DNA from: Branchinecta lynchi | Taxonomy: Eukaryota > Arthropoda > Branchiopoda > Anostraca > Branchinectidae | DNA length: 64,000 bases | NCBI GenBank assembly: GCA_023053575.1 | Contig: JAKZAP010000007.1 | Coordinates: forward strand, 17,451,508 to 17,515,507 | Direction of reading: 5' to 3' | Shown here: in pieces, positions 33,941-42,000 of the stretch | Position numbering within the stretch: position 1 is the stretch's first letter | Layout: every line of letters starts with the position of its first letter | Notes under the pieces: model-generated | Told to the model about the DNA's origin: nothing | Seen by the model: the letters and a program-made list of their open reading frames with translations, nothing else | Database searches by the model: none | Made by a program: the position numbers and the translations under genes

Positions 33941-34651
33941 TCAATAAGCTTTTCTTAAATGCAGCACGTATCCAACATTATCACCATTCAAATCGATAGG
34001 TCTTCCCAACTGATCAGTAATTGTCATTCTCAAGGAGTAAATAAAGTCTTTTGTGTTAATAGGAAGGTAGATTAATTGTCTAGGATTTTCAACAATTTGA
34101 CAACCCGGTTCTGTATTAGGAACAAATGTCCAAATGACATCTGATTTACTTTTGTTTACGATAGAACTGTTTACGAGAGAGCAGTGAATTTGAATTTTAT
34201 CAACGCTTCTTGTTATATTAGGAAGCTTTGTACCTTCATTGATTTTCTTAGATATCTCACTATCCTTCTCAAATCCTAAAATCTGACACAAGTCACTATT
34301 AAATCTAAACACATATTTTTCTTGTAATAGTATGACAAATCTCATAGATGCTGGATTGGATGAAATTACAATAGGACATTTGTCTTTTGGGGTATCAAAA
34401 TACTGACACAAAAAATAATTCAAACAATCATCGTTATACATCCCATTAGGAATAGTAACATTCATCCATTCTTCATCTTTCCTGTATTGAAATGTATTAT
34501 TTCCAAATTTATCACTTATATTATGCCACGAATACCACAAAGTACACTGATTCAAACCTATTTCATAATCCCAATTACGATTCAATTCGATTGGTTGACT
34601 AAATGTTATATCAATGATACTTTCATTACCTTCAATGTTTAACAACACCAT
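33941..34651 (-). CDS. Penton-like minor capsid protein (single jelly roll)
   Basis: 236 aa, beta-rich. The C-terminal signature ITDQLGRPIDLNGDNVGYVL followed by HLR is typical of the minor capsid (penton) protein of Polinton-like viruses, which plugs the five-fold vertices. The N-terminal part begins with a strand pattern (MVLLNIEGNESIIDITFSQP) leading into the jelly roll. The start codon lies 3 bp beyond the stop of the 274-aa gene, and the promoter-like TCTAATAAATGG overlaps that stop codon. Confidence 0.8.
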   Translation of the reverse strand: MVLLNIEGNESIIDITFSQPIELNRNWDYEIGLNQCTLWYSWHNISDKFGNNTFQYRKDEEWMNVTIPNGMYNDDCLNYFLCQYFDTPKDKCPIVISSNPASMRFVILLQEKYVFRFNSDLCQILGFEKDSEISKKINEGTKLPNITRSVDKIQIHCSLVNSSIVNKSKSDVIWTFVPNTEPGCQIVENPRQLIYLPINTKDFIYSLRMTITDQLGRPIDLNGDNVGYVLHLRKAY

Positions 34652-34675
34652 TTATTAGAAATAATTTTTATATAT
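34652..34675 (-). promoter_or_regulatory. Polinton start-site element AAAATTATTTCTAATAAATGG (best example)
   Basis: Upstream of every ATG-started Polinton gene lies an A/T block AAAATT(N)3-6 then YCTAATAA or TATA, joined directly to the ATG as TAAATG. Starts with this element: 32111, 33525, 33912, 34651, 35479, 36571, 37528, 38173, 38867 and 43119 on the - strand; 43420 and 44412 on the +. The protease and integrase lack it. The TAAATG core resembles poxvirus late promoters, and the TCTA core resembles late promoters of Cafeteria roenbergensis virus and mavirus. Transcription start sites are unknown. Confidence 0.7.
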
Positions 34676-35479
34676 TGAATTGTAATCTCTCTTCGTAAGA
34701 AATTTATTTCGCATTAACGAATCCAAAATATCAATAGCTTCATTTCTCACCTCGTCAGATGTATTTCCGTTTACTCTGCTACCTATCAAAGTGTATAATT
34801 TTGAAATCATTTCATCACAGTTCATAAATATTCCAGTTCCTTTTTGTTGAACTAAAAATGGGGAATTAGTTCGAATGCTGGTTAACCTCTCCTTGTATTC
34901 TCTTATAAATTCAAGGATTTCATCATAGCTAGAGTAACCTTTACCTTTTTTCCCGCCATAACTTTGACTTAGAGATGTCAAACGTTCTAGAGCTTCATCT
35001 ATATCCGTATGATGCTTAATGTAATACGTAGGCATTTTAAAATAAGTATCAGTGCCACCCCGCGATTCTACATGTTTTAAATTAATCTGATTTAACAACT
35101 CTTGGGTAATATCTTTATTCATATCAACGGATAGTGGTCCTAAATCGGGAGAAGGTTCTAAAGCGGGTGCTCGACTCACTTCCTCTGAATTTGGAATCTG
35201 TAAAGCTGTTTTAAATGTATCACCTAATCTGATAAACCGTCTTCTTGAATTATTATCACCTTCCTGTAGTTTATTAATTATCGTTTCAGCGTTCTCTTGT
35301 AATTTTTTGATGGTATCTTTAGTGTTTTCTTTTTGTGCTATAATAACTGGAGCGTTTAATTCTGAAGCATATTCCCGAAATCCTGCTTTCTCCATCTCAT
35401 TTTGTTGAACCTTTCTTCTCTGAATTTCTCTGTTCTTCACTATATCTGATAAAATATCACTCAAGCGTCTTGAATCCAT
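34655..35479 (-). CDS. Polinton protein of unknown function, 274 aa
   Basis: No domain recognised. The N-terminal 100 residues are charged and predicted coiled coil (KKLQENAETIINKLQEGDNN). The centre has a Gly/Lys stretch (SYGGKKGKGYSS) and a C-terminal alpha-helical domain. The block LVQQKGTGIF has the Gly-X-Gly form also seen in the other virion candidates and might be a protease site. It sits between the integrase and the penton-like gene, so a structural role (for instance a minor virion or scaffold protein) is plausible but unproven. Start context TATATAAATGG. Confidence 0.75.
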   Translation of the reverse strand: MDSRRLSDILSDIVKNREIQRRKVQQNEMEKAGFREYASELNAPVIIAQKENTKDTIKKLQENAETIINKLQEGDNNSRRRFIRLGDTFKTALQIPNSEEVSRAPALEPSPDLGPLSVDMNKDITQELLNQINLKHVESRGGTDTYFKMPTYYIKHHTDIDEALERLTSLSQSYGGKKGKGYSSYDEILEFIREYKERLTSIRTNSPFLVQQKGTGIFMNCDEMISKLYTLIGSRVNGNTSDEVRNEAIDILDSLMRNKFLTKRDYNSIYKNYF

Positions 35480-35495
35480 TTATATACAAGTAATT

Positions 35496-36473
35496 TTATT
35501 TCATAATAAATTTTGAAAGTTCTTTTTCATAAAACCCTCCTTGAATTAACTCCCCACTTTTGTCAGATATTTCATAAGTAATGGGGTTGGTAGGTCTAAC
35601 GGTTGCTATTTGGAATACTTCATCCGTATAATTCGGTAAATATCCTTTATCAAAAATACTTTTTTCTTTTTTAATTCTAACTAAATCTCCTACTTTGACT
35701 TTGTGTCTTCCTGTGATTTTGCAGTCATCTACTGGAGGAAACAGAGCACTAAAAACCTTTTTCTGATTTACCTTTTTACTAGCATCAACTGGTTTCATTT
35801 GTATTGAGCGGTGATACGAGTTATTATAATTATTTACGAATACAGGTAAAATATCAATCCATTTACTAGAGTTGTTGTGAGTAAAATATTTCCATAGCTT
35901 TTCTTTCAGAGTTCTGTTGAATCGTTCCACGATTTGTGCTTTCAGTTCACTTTCCGATGCAAACCAGTGAACGTTATTATTTTTCAAAAAAGATTGAACA
36001 TTTCTCATAACAAATTCTTTACCTTTATCAGTTTGTAGTTTCTTAGGAATTCTTTCTTTAAAGATGTGGCTGAATGCGTTTATTATTTCAGCACCCGTTT
36101 TATTTTTTAAGGGAATACCCCAAGCATATTTACTAAAGCAATCAATTACAGTTAAAATGTAATTTGTTTTATTGTTATCTTTTTTATATTTCTGGAGGTC
36201 AACTAAATCAGCTTGCCATTGCTCATCAACATAGTGAACATAGACTCGTCTCCTTTCAAAATTGTGATAGGAAGGTTTGTGTAACGTATACACATGCTCA
36301 TTTTGCAACACATATTTTATTGTATCTTTAGACACGTTCACTCCATTTTCTTTTAATTTTCTGTAAATATCATCCACACCTGAATAATTAGAATAATACG
36401 TCTTTAAAATATCTGTTTCTGCGTTGAGGTTTTTTTTAAAAAGCGATTTTTCCTCGATCCGCAAATAACACAA
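35496..36473 (-). CDS. INT: Polinton integrase (DDE, retrovirus-type)
   Basis: Counting from 36473, the rve catalytic domain spans about residues 80-235. The triad is D89 (QADLVD), D149 (LQTDKGKEF) and E183 (IVERFNRTLK). A C-terminal beta-rich region (HKVKVGDLVRIKK, about 265-320) resembles the SH3/chromo-like tail of Polinton integrases. It inserts the replicated DNA with a 6-bp stagger, consistent with the TSD. The frame is open to a stop at 36495-36497 but contains no ATG before residue 156; position 36473 is TTG. It overlaps the zinc-ribbon gene by about 90 nt in the -1 frame with slippery T_TTA_AAA at 36434-36440. Frameshift expression would join the zinc ribbon to the integrase. Confidence 0.9.
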   Translation of the reverse strand: MCYLRIEEKSLFKKNLNAETDILKTYYSNYSGVDDIYRKLKENGVNVSKDTIKYVLQNEHVYTLHKPSYHNFERRRVYVHYVDEQWQADLVDLQKYKKDNNKTNYILTVIDCFSKYAWGIPLKNKTGAEIINAFSHIFKERIPKKLQTDKGKEFVMRNVQSFLKNNNVHWFASESELKAQIVERFNRTLKEKLWKYFTHNNSSKWIDILPVFVNNYNNSYHRSIQMKPVDASKKVNQKKVFSALFPPVDDCKITGRHKVKVGDLVRIKKEKSIFDKGYLPNYTDEVFQIATVRPTNPITYEISDKSGELIQGGFYEKELSKFIMK

Positions 36474-36571
36474 TTCCCTTTCAGCATTGGAACATTATTT
36501 TTTTGTGACACTGCCTTAAACATTGATTCAGTGTCAGTGCTCTTTTTACATTTCATACAATAAATCTCCAT
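36404..36571 (-). CDS. 55-aa zinc-ribbon protein (DUF5679-like)
   Basis: Short gene with C5-X2-C8 near the N-terminus (MEIYCMKCKK) and C34-X2-C37-G in the centre (KGNCVICGSRKNRF). The layout, length and spacing match the small DUF5679-type zinc ribbons common in large DNA viruses and Polinton-like elements. Function unknown. It has the full start-site element TCTAATAAATGG. Its 3' third overlaps the integrase frame, and the stop lies 30 nt past the slippery heptamer. It may exist both as a free protein and as the N-terminus of an integrase fusion. Confidence 0.75.
   Translation of the reverse strand: MEIYCMKCKKSTDTESMFKAVSQKNNVPMLKGNCVICGSRKNRFLKKTSTQKQIF
36434..36440 (-). promoter_or_regulatory. 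Candidate -1 frameshift heptamer T_TTA_AAA (zinc ribbon to INT)
   Basis: In the zinc-ribbon frame the codons read CGC TTT TTA AAA AAA. The heptamer TTTAAAA is in the canonical X_XXY_YYZ phase and overlaps a second possible A_AAA_AAA site. A one-base backward slip moves ribosomes into the integrase frame, which has no ATG of its own. No stimulatory pseudoknot was identified. Confidence 0.65.
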
Positions 36572-36602
36572 TTATTAGAAAACAATTTTCTTAAACGAAA
36601 AG

Positions 36603-36935
36603 CTACCAACCCTTCATTTTCCGCTGGATGTAGGAAATGCAGTGAAAACCACAGTTTAATTCATCTATATTTTGAACAGCAAGATTTTCATAAGCTATTT
36701 TTTTCTTTGAATTTTTTAGATATTTAACTATTTCTTTTCCTGGAGGAATACCGAAAGAATCGAAAAATTCGACATAGGGGGATTCAGGTAGATTACAATA
36801 CGCAACCCAGTGAGTTCCAGGCATTCCGAGTTTATCATAATTAATGACACCGCATTCCGAATCGTTTATATGTTTGGGTAGCGTATCTAAAGAGAAAACA
36901 CCTCGAAACTGTGGTATACTCCCTAATGCATCCAT
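36603..36935 (-). CDS. PRO: Adenovirus-type cysteine protease
   Basis: 110 aa from the ATG. Catalytic residues: H42 (GTHWVAY), D59 (FFDSFG), Q88 and C95 (LNCGFHC). The Q-to-C spacing of seven equals that of adenain, and the order H-D/E-Q-C is that of the C5/Ulp1 clan. It would process capsid precursors. The frame is open upstream to a TAG at 37005-37007, and residues before the ATG (GPLTNFDI) look like the family's N-terminal block, so the ATG is probably not the true start. No promoter element precedes it. It lies -1 relative to the 189-aa gene with A_AAA_AAC at 36992-36998. Confidence 0.88.
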   Translation of the reverse strand: MDALGSIPQFRGVFSLDTLPKHINDSECGVINYDKLGMPGTHWVAYCNLPESPYVEFFDSFGIPPGKEIVKYLKNSKKKIAYENLAVQNIDELNCGFHCISYIQRKMKGW

Positions 36936-36958
36936 AATATCAAAATTGGTTAGAGGTC

Positions 36959-37528
36959 CTACTTTACTTTTGCTTCTTTTTTGATGTCCCCGTTTTTTGA
37001 CTTCCTAGGTCTTCCACGTACCCCATGACCGACAACTCTTTGTGTTCCAGGAAGTGTTAGCGCTCCACCTGTGTTGACATCATCGGTTTTTTCCTTCTTA
37101 GGTCTACCACGTACACCATTACCGGTAACTTTTTGTGTTCCAGGAAGTTTTAGCGCACCACCTGTGTTGGTCATTTTATCCATAATTTTCTTACCAGCGA
37201 ATGTACCCAAAGCAGCAGCACCACTTGTTAAAGCTGCCTTACCAAGGGTAATTGCTAGCGGTATTAAAAATGGAAGTAATCCACCTTTTTGAATCGCTTC
37301 TCTCATCTGCTTGTATGATACATCAATATCACAACCCTTATTATTCATTTTACAAGTTTCAATTTTATCAATTTGTCGTTTACTTAAAAGTAACTTTTCT
37401 GGTTCTCGTTCATTTTGTCTACTATGACTAACACGTATCTGACATTTTTGTTTAGCACCAAAGCATTTCTTCAGCTTTCCTTTCTGAAGCTTTGACAAAT
37501 AAACTGTATACTCCATTGTTTCAACCAT
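36959..37528 (-). CDS. Basic AT-hook protein with hydrophobic segment, 189 aa
   Basis: The N-terminal half is Lys/Arg-rich with CX4-type cysteines. Residues 82-112 form a hydrophobic, Gly/Ala-rich stretch (GGLLPFLIPLAITLGKAALT), a likely membrane-active helix. Residues 121-176 are two 31-residue tandem copies, each with NTGGAL, a Gly-X-Gly block and an AT-hook (VRGRPKK at 139, VRGRPRK at 170). NTGG|A fits the adenovirus protease consensus. The composition suggests a DNA-condensing core protein combined with a membrane-lytic part, related in idea to adenovirus pX/pVI; this is an inference. Start context CCTAATAAATGG. The protease frame overlaps its end. Confidence 0.7.
   Translation of the reverse strand: MVETMEYTVYLSKLQKGKLKKCFGAKQKCQIRVSHSRQNEREPEKLLLSKRQIDKIETCKMNNKGCDIDVSYKQMREAIQKGGLLPFLIPLAITLGKAALTSGAAALGTFAGKKIMDKMTNTGGALKLPGTQKVTGNGVRGRPKKEKTDDVNTGGALTLPGTQRVVGHGVRGRPRKSKNGDIKKEAKVK
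36992..36998 (-). promoter_or_regulatory. Candidate -1 frameshift heptamer A_AAA_AAC (AT-hook gene to PRO)
   Basis: The codons TCA AAA AAC GGG in the 189-aa gene give heptamer AAAAAAC in correct X_XXY_YYZ phase, the same heptamer used at retroviral gag-pro junctions. The -1 frame opens at a TAG only seven bases upstream (37005-37007) and is then open through the whole protease. G-rich GGGGAC follows directly. A downstream pseudoknot was not found by eye. Confidence 0.65.
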
Positions 37529-37558
37529 TTATTAGGGAATTAATTTATCTTATAAAAT

Positions 37559-38173
37559 TTATTTACCAGCCATCATTTTTTCTATTCTGGTAACAAATGG
37601 TTTGTCAACAGGTTTTAGCTCTAGCTCTAGAAGCCTTTTTAAAATATTTACTACTGCTCTTTCAATATTATCGATACGAGTTTTTTGACCAGCAATCTTT
37701 CCTTCAATTATACTGTTATGGGTGTGTTGCCCCAGAAGCTTTTTGTCATAATCTAAAAGATTCATAGTTAACGTTGCTAAATTAACAGCATCATTTTTGT
37801 TTCTAGGGTTTTGAACATTTGTTATCAACTTGTTTTCAGCGTTAATCTCTTTATCATTAACTCGAACTATTTCTTTTACAAATAACCCTTTATCTTTGTT
37901 CCTTACCAACGAATTATCAGGAGAATCATCTATCGCAGTTAATCTGTTGATATCTTCGCTAAAGTATTGGTTGGCTTGCACTTGTCCTGCAGTCATTTGT
38001 TCTTTAAATTGATTCATAATCACAGTCATAGATCTTAAGCTAATAGCATCCTTGTCTGCCTTGGCATCACCTAAATTTATAATTCGTCTATCATGTAGGT
38101 TAATGTTACCATTTTCGTCAGTAACTTTCGATTCGTTACTAACCTTTTTTCCAACACTGCCAAATTTATTCAT
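37559..38173 (-). CDS. Fibre-like protein with repeated IINLGD-type motifs
   Basis: 204 aa. Residues 29-49 (RRIINLGDAKADKDAISLRS) and 114-134 (NKLITNVQNPRNKNDAVNLA) are two copies of a motif, hydrophobic pair-N-(L/V)-x-(D/N)P-type turn-(K/N)DA-(I/V)-(S/N)L, that is common in phage tail-fibre and fibre shaft proteins. The C-terminal half (about 140-190) is a predicted trimeric coiled coil. This suggests a receptor-binding fibre or a spike shaft. It has no recognised head domain; the family is unassigned. Start context TATAATAAATG. Confidence 0.65.
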   Translation of the reverse strand: MNKFGSVGKKVSNESKVTDENGNINLHDRRIINLGDAKADKDAISLRSMTVIMNQFKEQMTAGQVQANQYFSEDINRLTAIDDSPDNSLVRNKDKGLFVKEIVRVNDKEINAENKLITNVQNPRNKNDAVNLATLTMNLLDYDKKLLGQHTHNSIIEGKIAGQKTRIDNIERAVVNILKRLLELELKPVDKPFVTRIEKMMAGK

Positions 38174-38189
38174 TTATTATAGAAATAAA

Positions 38190-38867
38190 TTATCCGGTAA
38201 ATTTTTCAAAGTTTTTCCTGTACTTAAGGGTTTTATCTTTTATTTTTAAATCTATGAAGAAAAAACCGTAGCCCTTGGTTGCAGTCTCGAATTGTTTGAG
38301 AAATTTTTCATCGTCTATACTGGATACATGGCTTTGTCTTATTAATTTTACTTCTTTTGGATTAGAACACTGAAAGAATGCAAAATAATTGCACTGGAGC
38401 CTTACCACCTTTGGCGTTTTATGATAGCTTTGAGACAAGTAAATAATTGAGGCATTTTTCTTTCTTCCTCTTATGAATAAATCTTCTATTTTCTTCTGGT
38501 TTTTTTCAGTGACAAAATCGTCAAAGATAATCAAGTTTTGGTACTCAGGGTCTAAGTCGTCAACATCGACAATATCATCAAGATTGTTACTTACTGTTAA
38601 GACTTTCGATTTGCATTGTGACTCCAAAGTGGTTAAATTGGTTATAAGGTCTTGATACTTATCTTCTTCAAGATCTTTTGCATACAAGTATATTCGGTTG
38701 AAACAAAGATATTCATAAATTAAATTCAAAAGAAGGTTAGTTTTCCCTGTTCCAGAACTACCACAAATTAAGAGTCTAAATGGCCACTGAGGTGCAAGGT
38801 CGTGCTTATTCTGATAAGTGTTCTTTTCACTAAAGTCATAGACTTTGATTGGAGCCTTTTCATTCAT
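38190..38867 (-). CDS. ATP: FtsK/HerA-type genome-packaging ATPase (A32-like)
   Basis: 225 aa. Walker A ICGSSGTGKTN at residues 35-44, Walker B LIIFDDF at 112-118, and sensor-like YLSQSYHKTPKVVR at 143-156. This order and length (about 220-250 aa) match packaging ATPases of Polintons, virophages and large DNA viruses. It would pump the element's DNA into preformed capsids. Start context CCTAAATAAATG. It is preceded by the tandem repeat behind POLB. Confidence 0.92.
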   Translation of the reverse strand: MNEKAPIKVYDFSEKNTYQNKHDLAPQWPFRLLICGSSGTGKTNLLLNLIYEYLCFNRIYLYAKDLEEDKYQDLITNLTTLESQCKSKVLTVSNNLDDIVDVDDLDPEYQNLIIFDDFVTEKNQKKIEDLFIRGRKKNASIIYLSQSYHKTPKVVRLQCNYFAFFQCSNPKEVKLIRQSHVSSIDDEKFLKQFETATKGYGFFFIDLKIKDKTLKYRKNFEKFTG

Positions 38868-38912
38868 TTATTTAGGAAGAATTTTTCATTATAAGATTTA
38901 CTTGAGTATTTT

Positions 38913-39056
38913 AAGTATATACCTGAAGTTTTGAAGTAGGTACTTGAATTTTTTAAGTAGGTACTTGAATTTTTTAAGTAGGTACTTGAAGTTTTGAAGT
39001 AGGTACTTGAATTTTTTAAGTAGGTACTTGAATTTTTTAAGTAGGTACTTGAATTT
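38913..39056 (-). repeat. 21-bp tandem array with 63-bp higher order, after POLB
   Basis: About seven units of AAGTAGGTACTTGAATTTTTT (38913-39056). Every third unit ends GAAGTTTTG rather than GAATTTTTT, so there is a 63-bp higher-order period. Each unit contains AAGTAGGTACTT, a 5-bp stem with a 2-base loop, which in RNA would be a row of small hairpins. The array occupies the whole space between the POLB stop and the ATPase promoter. Confidence 0.85.
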
Positions 39057-42000
39057 AATGTTTATAACCTAAAGGTAAAGTGTGTATTTTATCGCTTGTT
39101 ACTATCCTTTTATCATCCTTAGGATCTAACGCTTTTTTATTCTGTTCTTCTAGAAACATATTGTGCTTGTATGATCTTAAGTTATACTGGGTTATAGAAA
39201 GGTTTTCCGTTTTACCAAACAGTACATCCTTATAGTTTTGAATGGTAATTTTATCTTTAACGATATTGGTTTTTATTCCTTTCAGTTTTTTGCTAGCTTT
39301 TGAAGGGTCTTGGTTGTCCTTTAAATAAGCATATACTTTTGATCGTAATCCAACAAACTCTGTCATAACCTGTCCACCTAATTCATCTTTCATCATTCCT
39401 ATCACTTTCTTATTTACACTAGGAAACCTATATGGATTATCTTTCGCATAATCAGATGTATCGAACCTCTCATTCAAATCCTGTTTGATATCTTGATAAA
39501 AATCTTCAGTTCTAATATCATATATGAAAGAATCAGTGTCCATATAACACAAATCAATTTTATCTCCATATTTAGGCTTCATATAATCATAATGGAATTC
39601 ATACATCAATAACTTGGATAGTTCTAATACAGCAAAACCGATGTACATTGGTTTGTCTAGTTTTATCTTTTCCTTCGACATTCTTGCCACTGAAAAGTTT
39701 TCACTAAAAATTATTTCAGCTTTAAAGTTGGGCTTCTTTATTATTTTTTCTCTTGTTTCATTATCCGTTATTATTTCCATATCCGCTCGCTTCCTTACGT
39801 TTTCCATAGTTTTTCCAAAGCAAGCATTATTCATAAGCTTAAAGAAATCCTTTTCAAAATCATTTGTACCTTTAGTTCTAAGTGCTGTGTTGTGGTCTAT
39901 ATATCCTTTTAAGTAAGCACTTTCAGTGAATCCTAGTATTCTGTGTACTCTTTTCAATATCAAACCTTTTTGTAAATAGAATTCTAGGTTCCTGTGGTGA
40001 ACTACATAGTTAGTTTTATCTAATACTGTGGTACATAGCTTACCGTTAAAGTGTTCGGGTGCTAATGGTAAATCCTTGTGTAATTCGTGTAGTTCTTTTG
40101 GATATTCTAAGTCTACCTCATATATAGCACCTACATTCTGTAATTTCATTATCGAATTGATATGAGTTTTTAGATGGTTGTAATACTCGATTGATTCGTA
40201 TTCATTCCTTTCTTTCAAATCATCCGGTATGGAAATGAATTGGAAATCATTCGCTGGTAAATTCTGCGACATTGCCCACCCATATAAATTATTTTTATCC
40301 AAATACACTAAATAATTAGATGGTTTATTCTTATTATAATCACTTGTATATTTATTATTTGCTTTTGCGTATCTTTTTATACATTGGGATACACCACCTC
40401 TTATTCCTTTTTCTATAAAGGTATACATGTCTTCCTTTGAGAATAACGGCAAGTCTACTTTCGAATGCTTTAGGAAAGCATCCCATGTTAATCCTGGAGC
40501 TGAGAAGTAATGAAGTGGATCCAGATCATAATTATGTATACAAACGTTCCTGAAATTCTCTACAACATCCGACAATATTAACACATCACTTTTTAGGTAT
40601 AATTTAGTATAATCAAGTAATGTTTCACAGTTAAATTGTTTCCATATAGATACCGCTCTTTTATAATCACTTTTGTCAATACCTTTCCCTGTCAACCTAG
40701 AATAAAAGCTTTCTATGGATGGTAACTTTGTACAATTCATTTTATCGAAACTGTCTACGAATTCATAGGGATACACCCCTTTTTTAATTATTTCTTTGAA
40801 TTCATCGTCATTTTTGAAGCTGTTAGATGTGAATTTGAAATTCTGTCTTAGATGATTACAAGGTACTTTGCAATCACATGTTGCTAAATTTGCTGATAGT
40901 TTGTCTAAAGATGAAGCCATAAATCTAATTGAATCTATAAACCGCATCTCATATTTTATTTTCGTATCCGCTTTTGTAATACTTATTGATTTCGAGAAGG
41001 AGATGAAACTTTCTGCACTTTCAAAAATTCCGTTATCAGGTATCAATTCTCTAACAAATAAATGAGAGTCATATTTTGATAAATTATGCATTACTACCGG
41101 GATATGCCTAGGAATCCTGTATTTCATATTACATTCAGCATGAGTAAATCCCCTATCTTCTCCTGTCATGTGGTCGTGATCAAAGTGAGGATTTTCAGTG
41201 ATTTCAGTTGTACAGATGTGACAAGTCTTATTCATTAGATTTTTCCATTTTTCGGTAATTTCTCCATTGGTATAAGTATGGTTTCTTTGTCTGCTTTCAT
41301 ATTTGTTTGCAATTTCTGTGGATACTTTTGTAACGGTTTTAACAAAATGTTCTGCAGCGTCTTCACCGAAATAGTCATAGTATTTGTTCTGGTTTGTATC
41401 AAAGGAACAGCATACCTGAAACCCGTAAGCAAATGGTTTCTGTTTGGCCACTTTTAATGTTTTCTTCCCGTTTACCTGATTGTATTCTTCGTTATAAGAC
41501 TCAAAGTCTGCTATTATGCAATAAGGTACTTTCATTTGTTTTGCAATATTTTTATATTGTATACTTGAACCTTCAGGAGGCATTATGATATCAGGATCTT
41601 CGCAATTATTTTTACTTTCATGTTTTTCAAAGCATTCTTCCTTCTTAAAATGCCTTCCGCAATAAGTGCAGAGGTATGTCTTTGTTTTCTTTTTAGATAT
41701 TTGGGGACCAACTAATCTGCTCAGATCCTTTACCAGTACATAATGATTATCGAAATATAATAAATTAATAACATGTTTAGCTGTTTTGCCATTGATTGTA
41801 CTTTTTAGTATATGACTTCTGATTATTTTCTCTTTATCAATTTGAAATAAACAAATTTTAATGTTGTATCTATTTTCAAATTTGTGTATATCTTTAGTAT
41901 CCATTGGGAAGTTGGTAACCCCTTCGAAATCAAATTCGTTCTCATATTGTTTATATTTCGAAATTCTTTCCGGATGATCCTTAGCTGGATGTAGATTTGC

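Noticed and set aside
36434..36440. Integrase frame break as simple pseudogenisation
   Set aside because: Not excluded, but less likely: all other long frames are intact, the phase is exactly -1, the heptamer is canonical, and the protease junction shows the same pattern.
38913..39056. CRISPR-like array
   Set aside because: The units are contiguous 21-bp tandem repeats without unique spacers, in a eukaryotic transposon.
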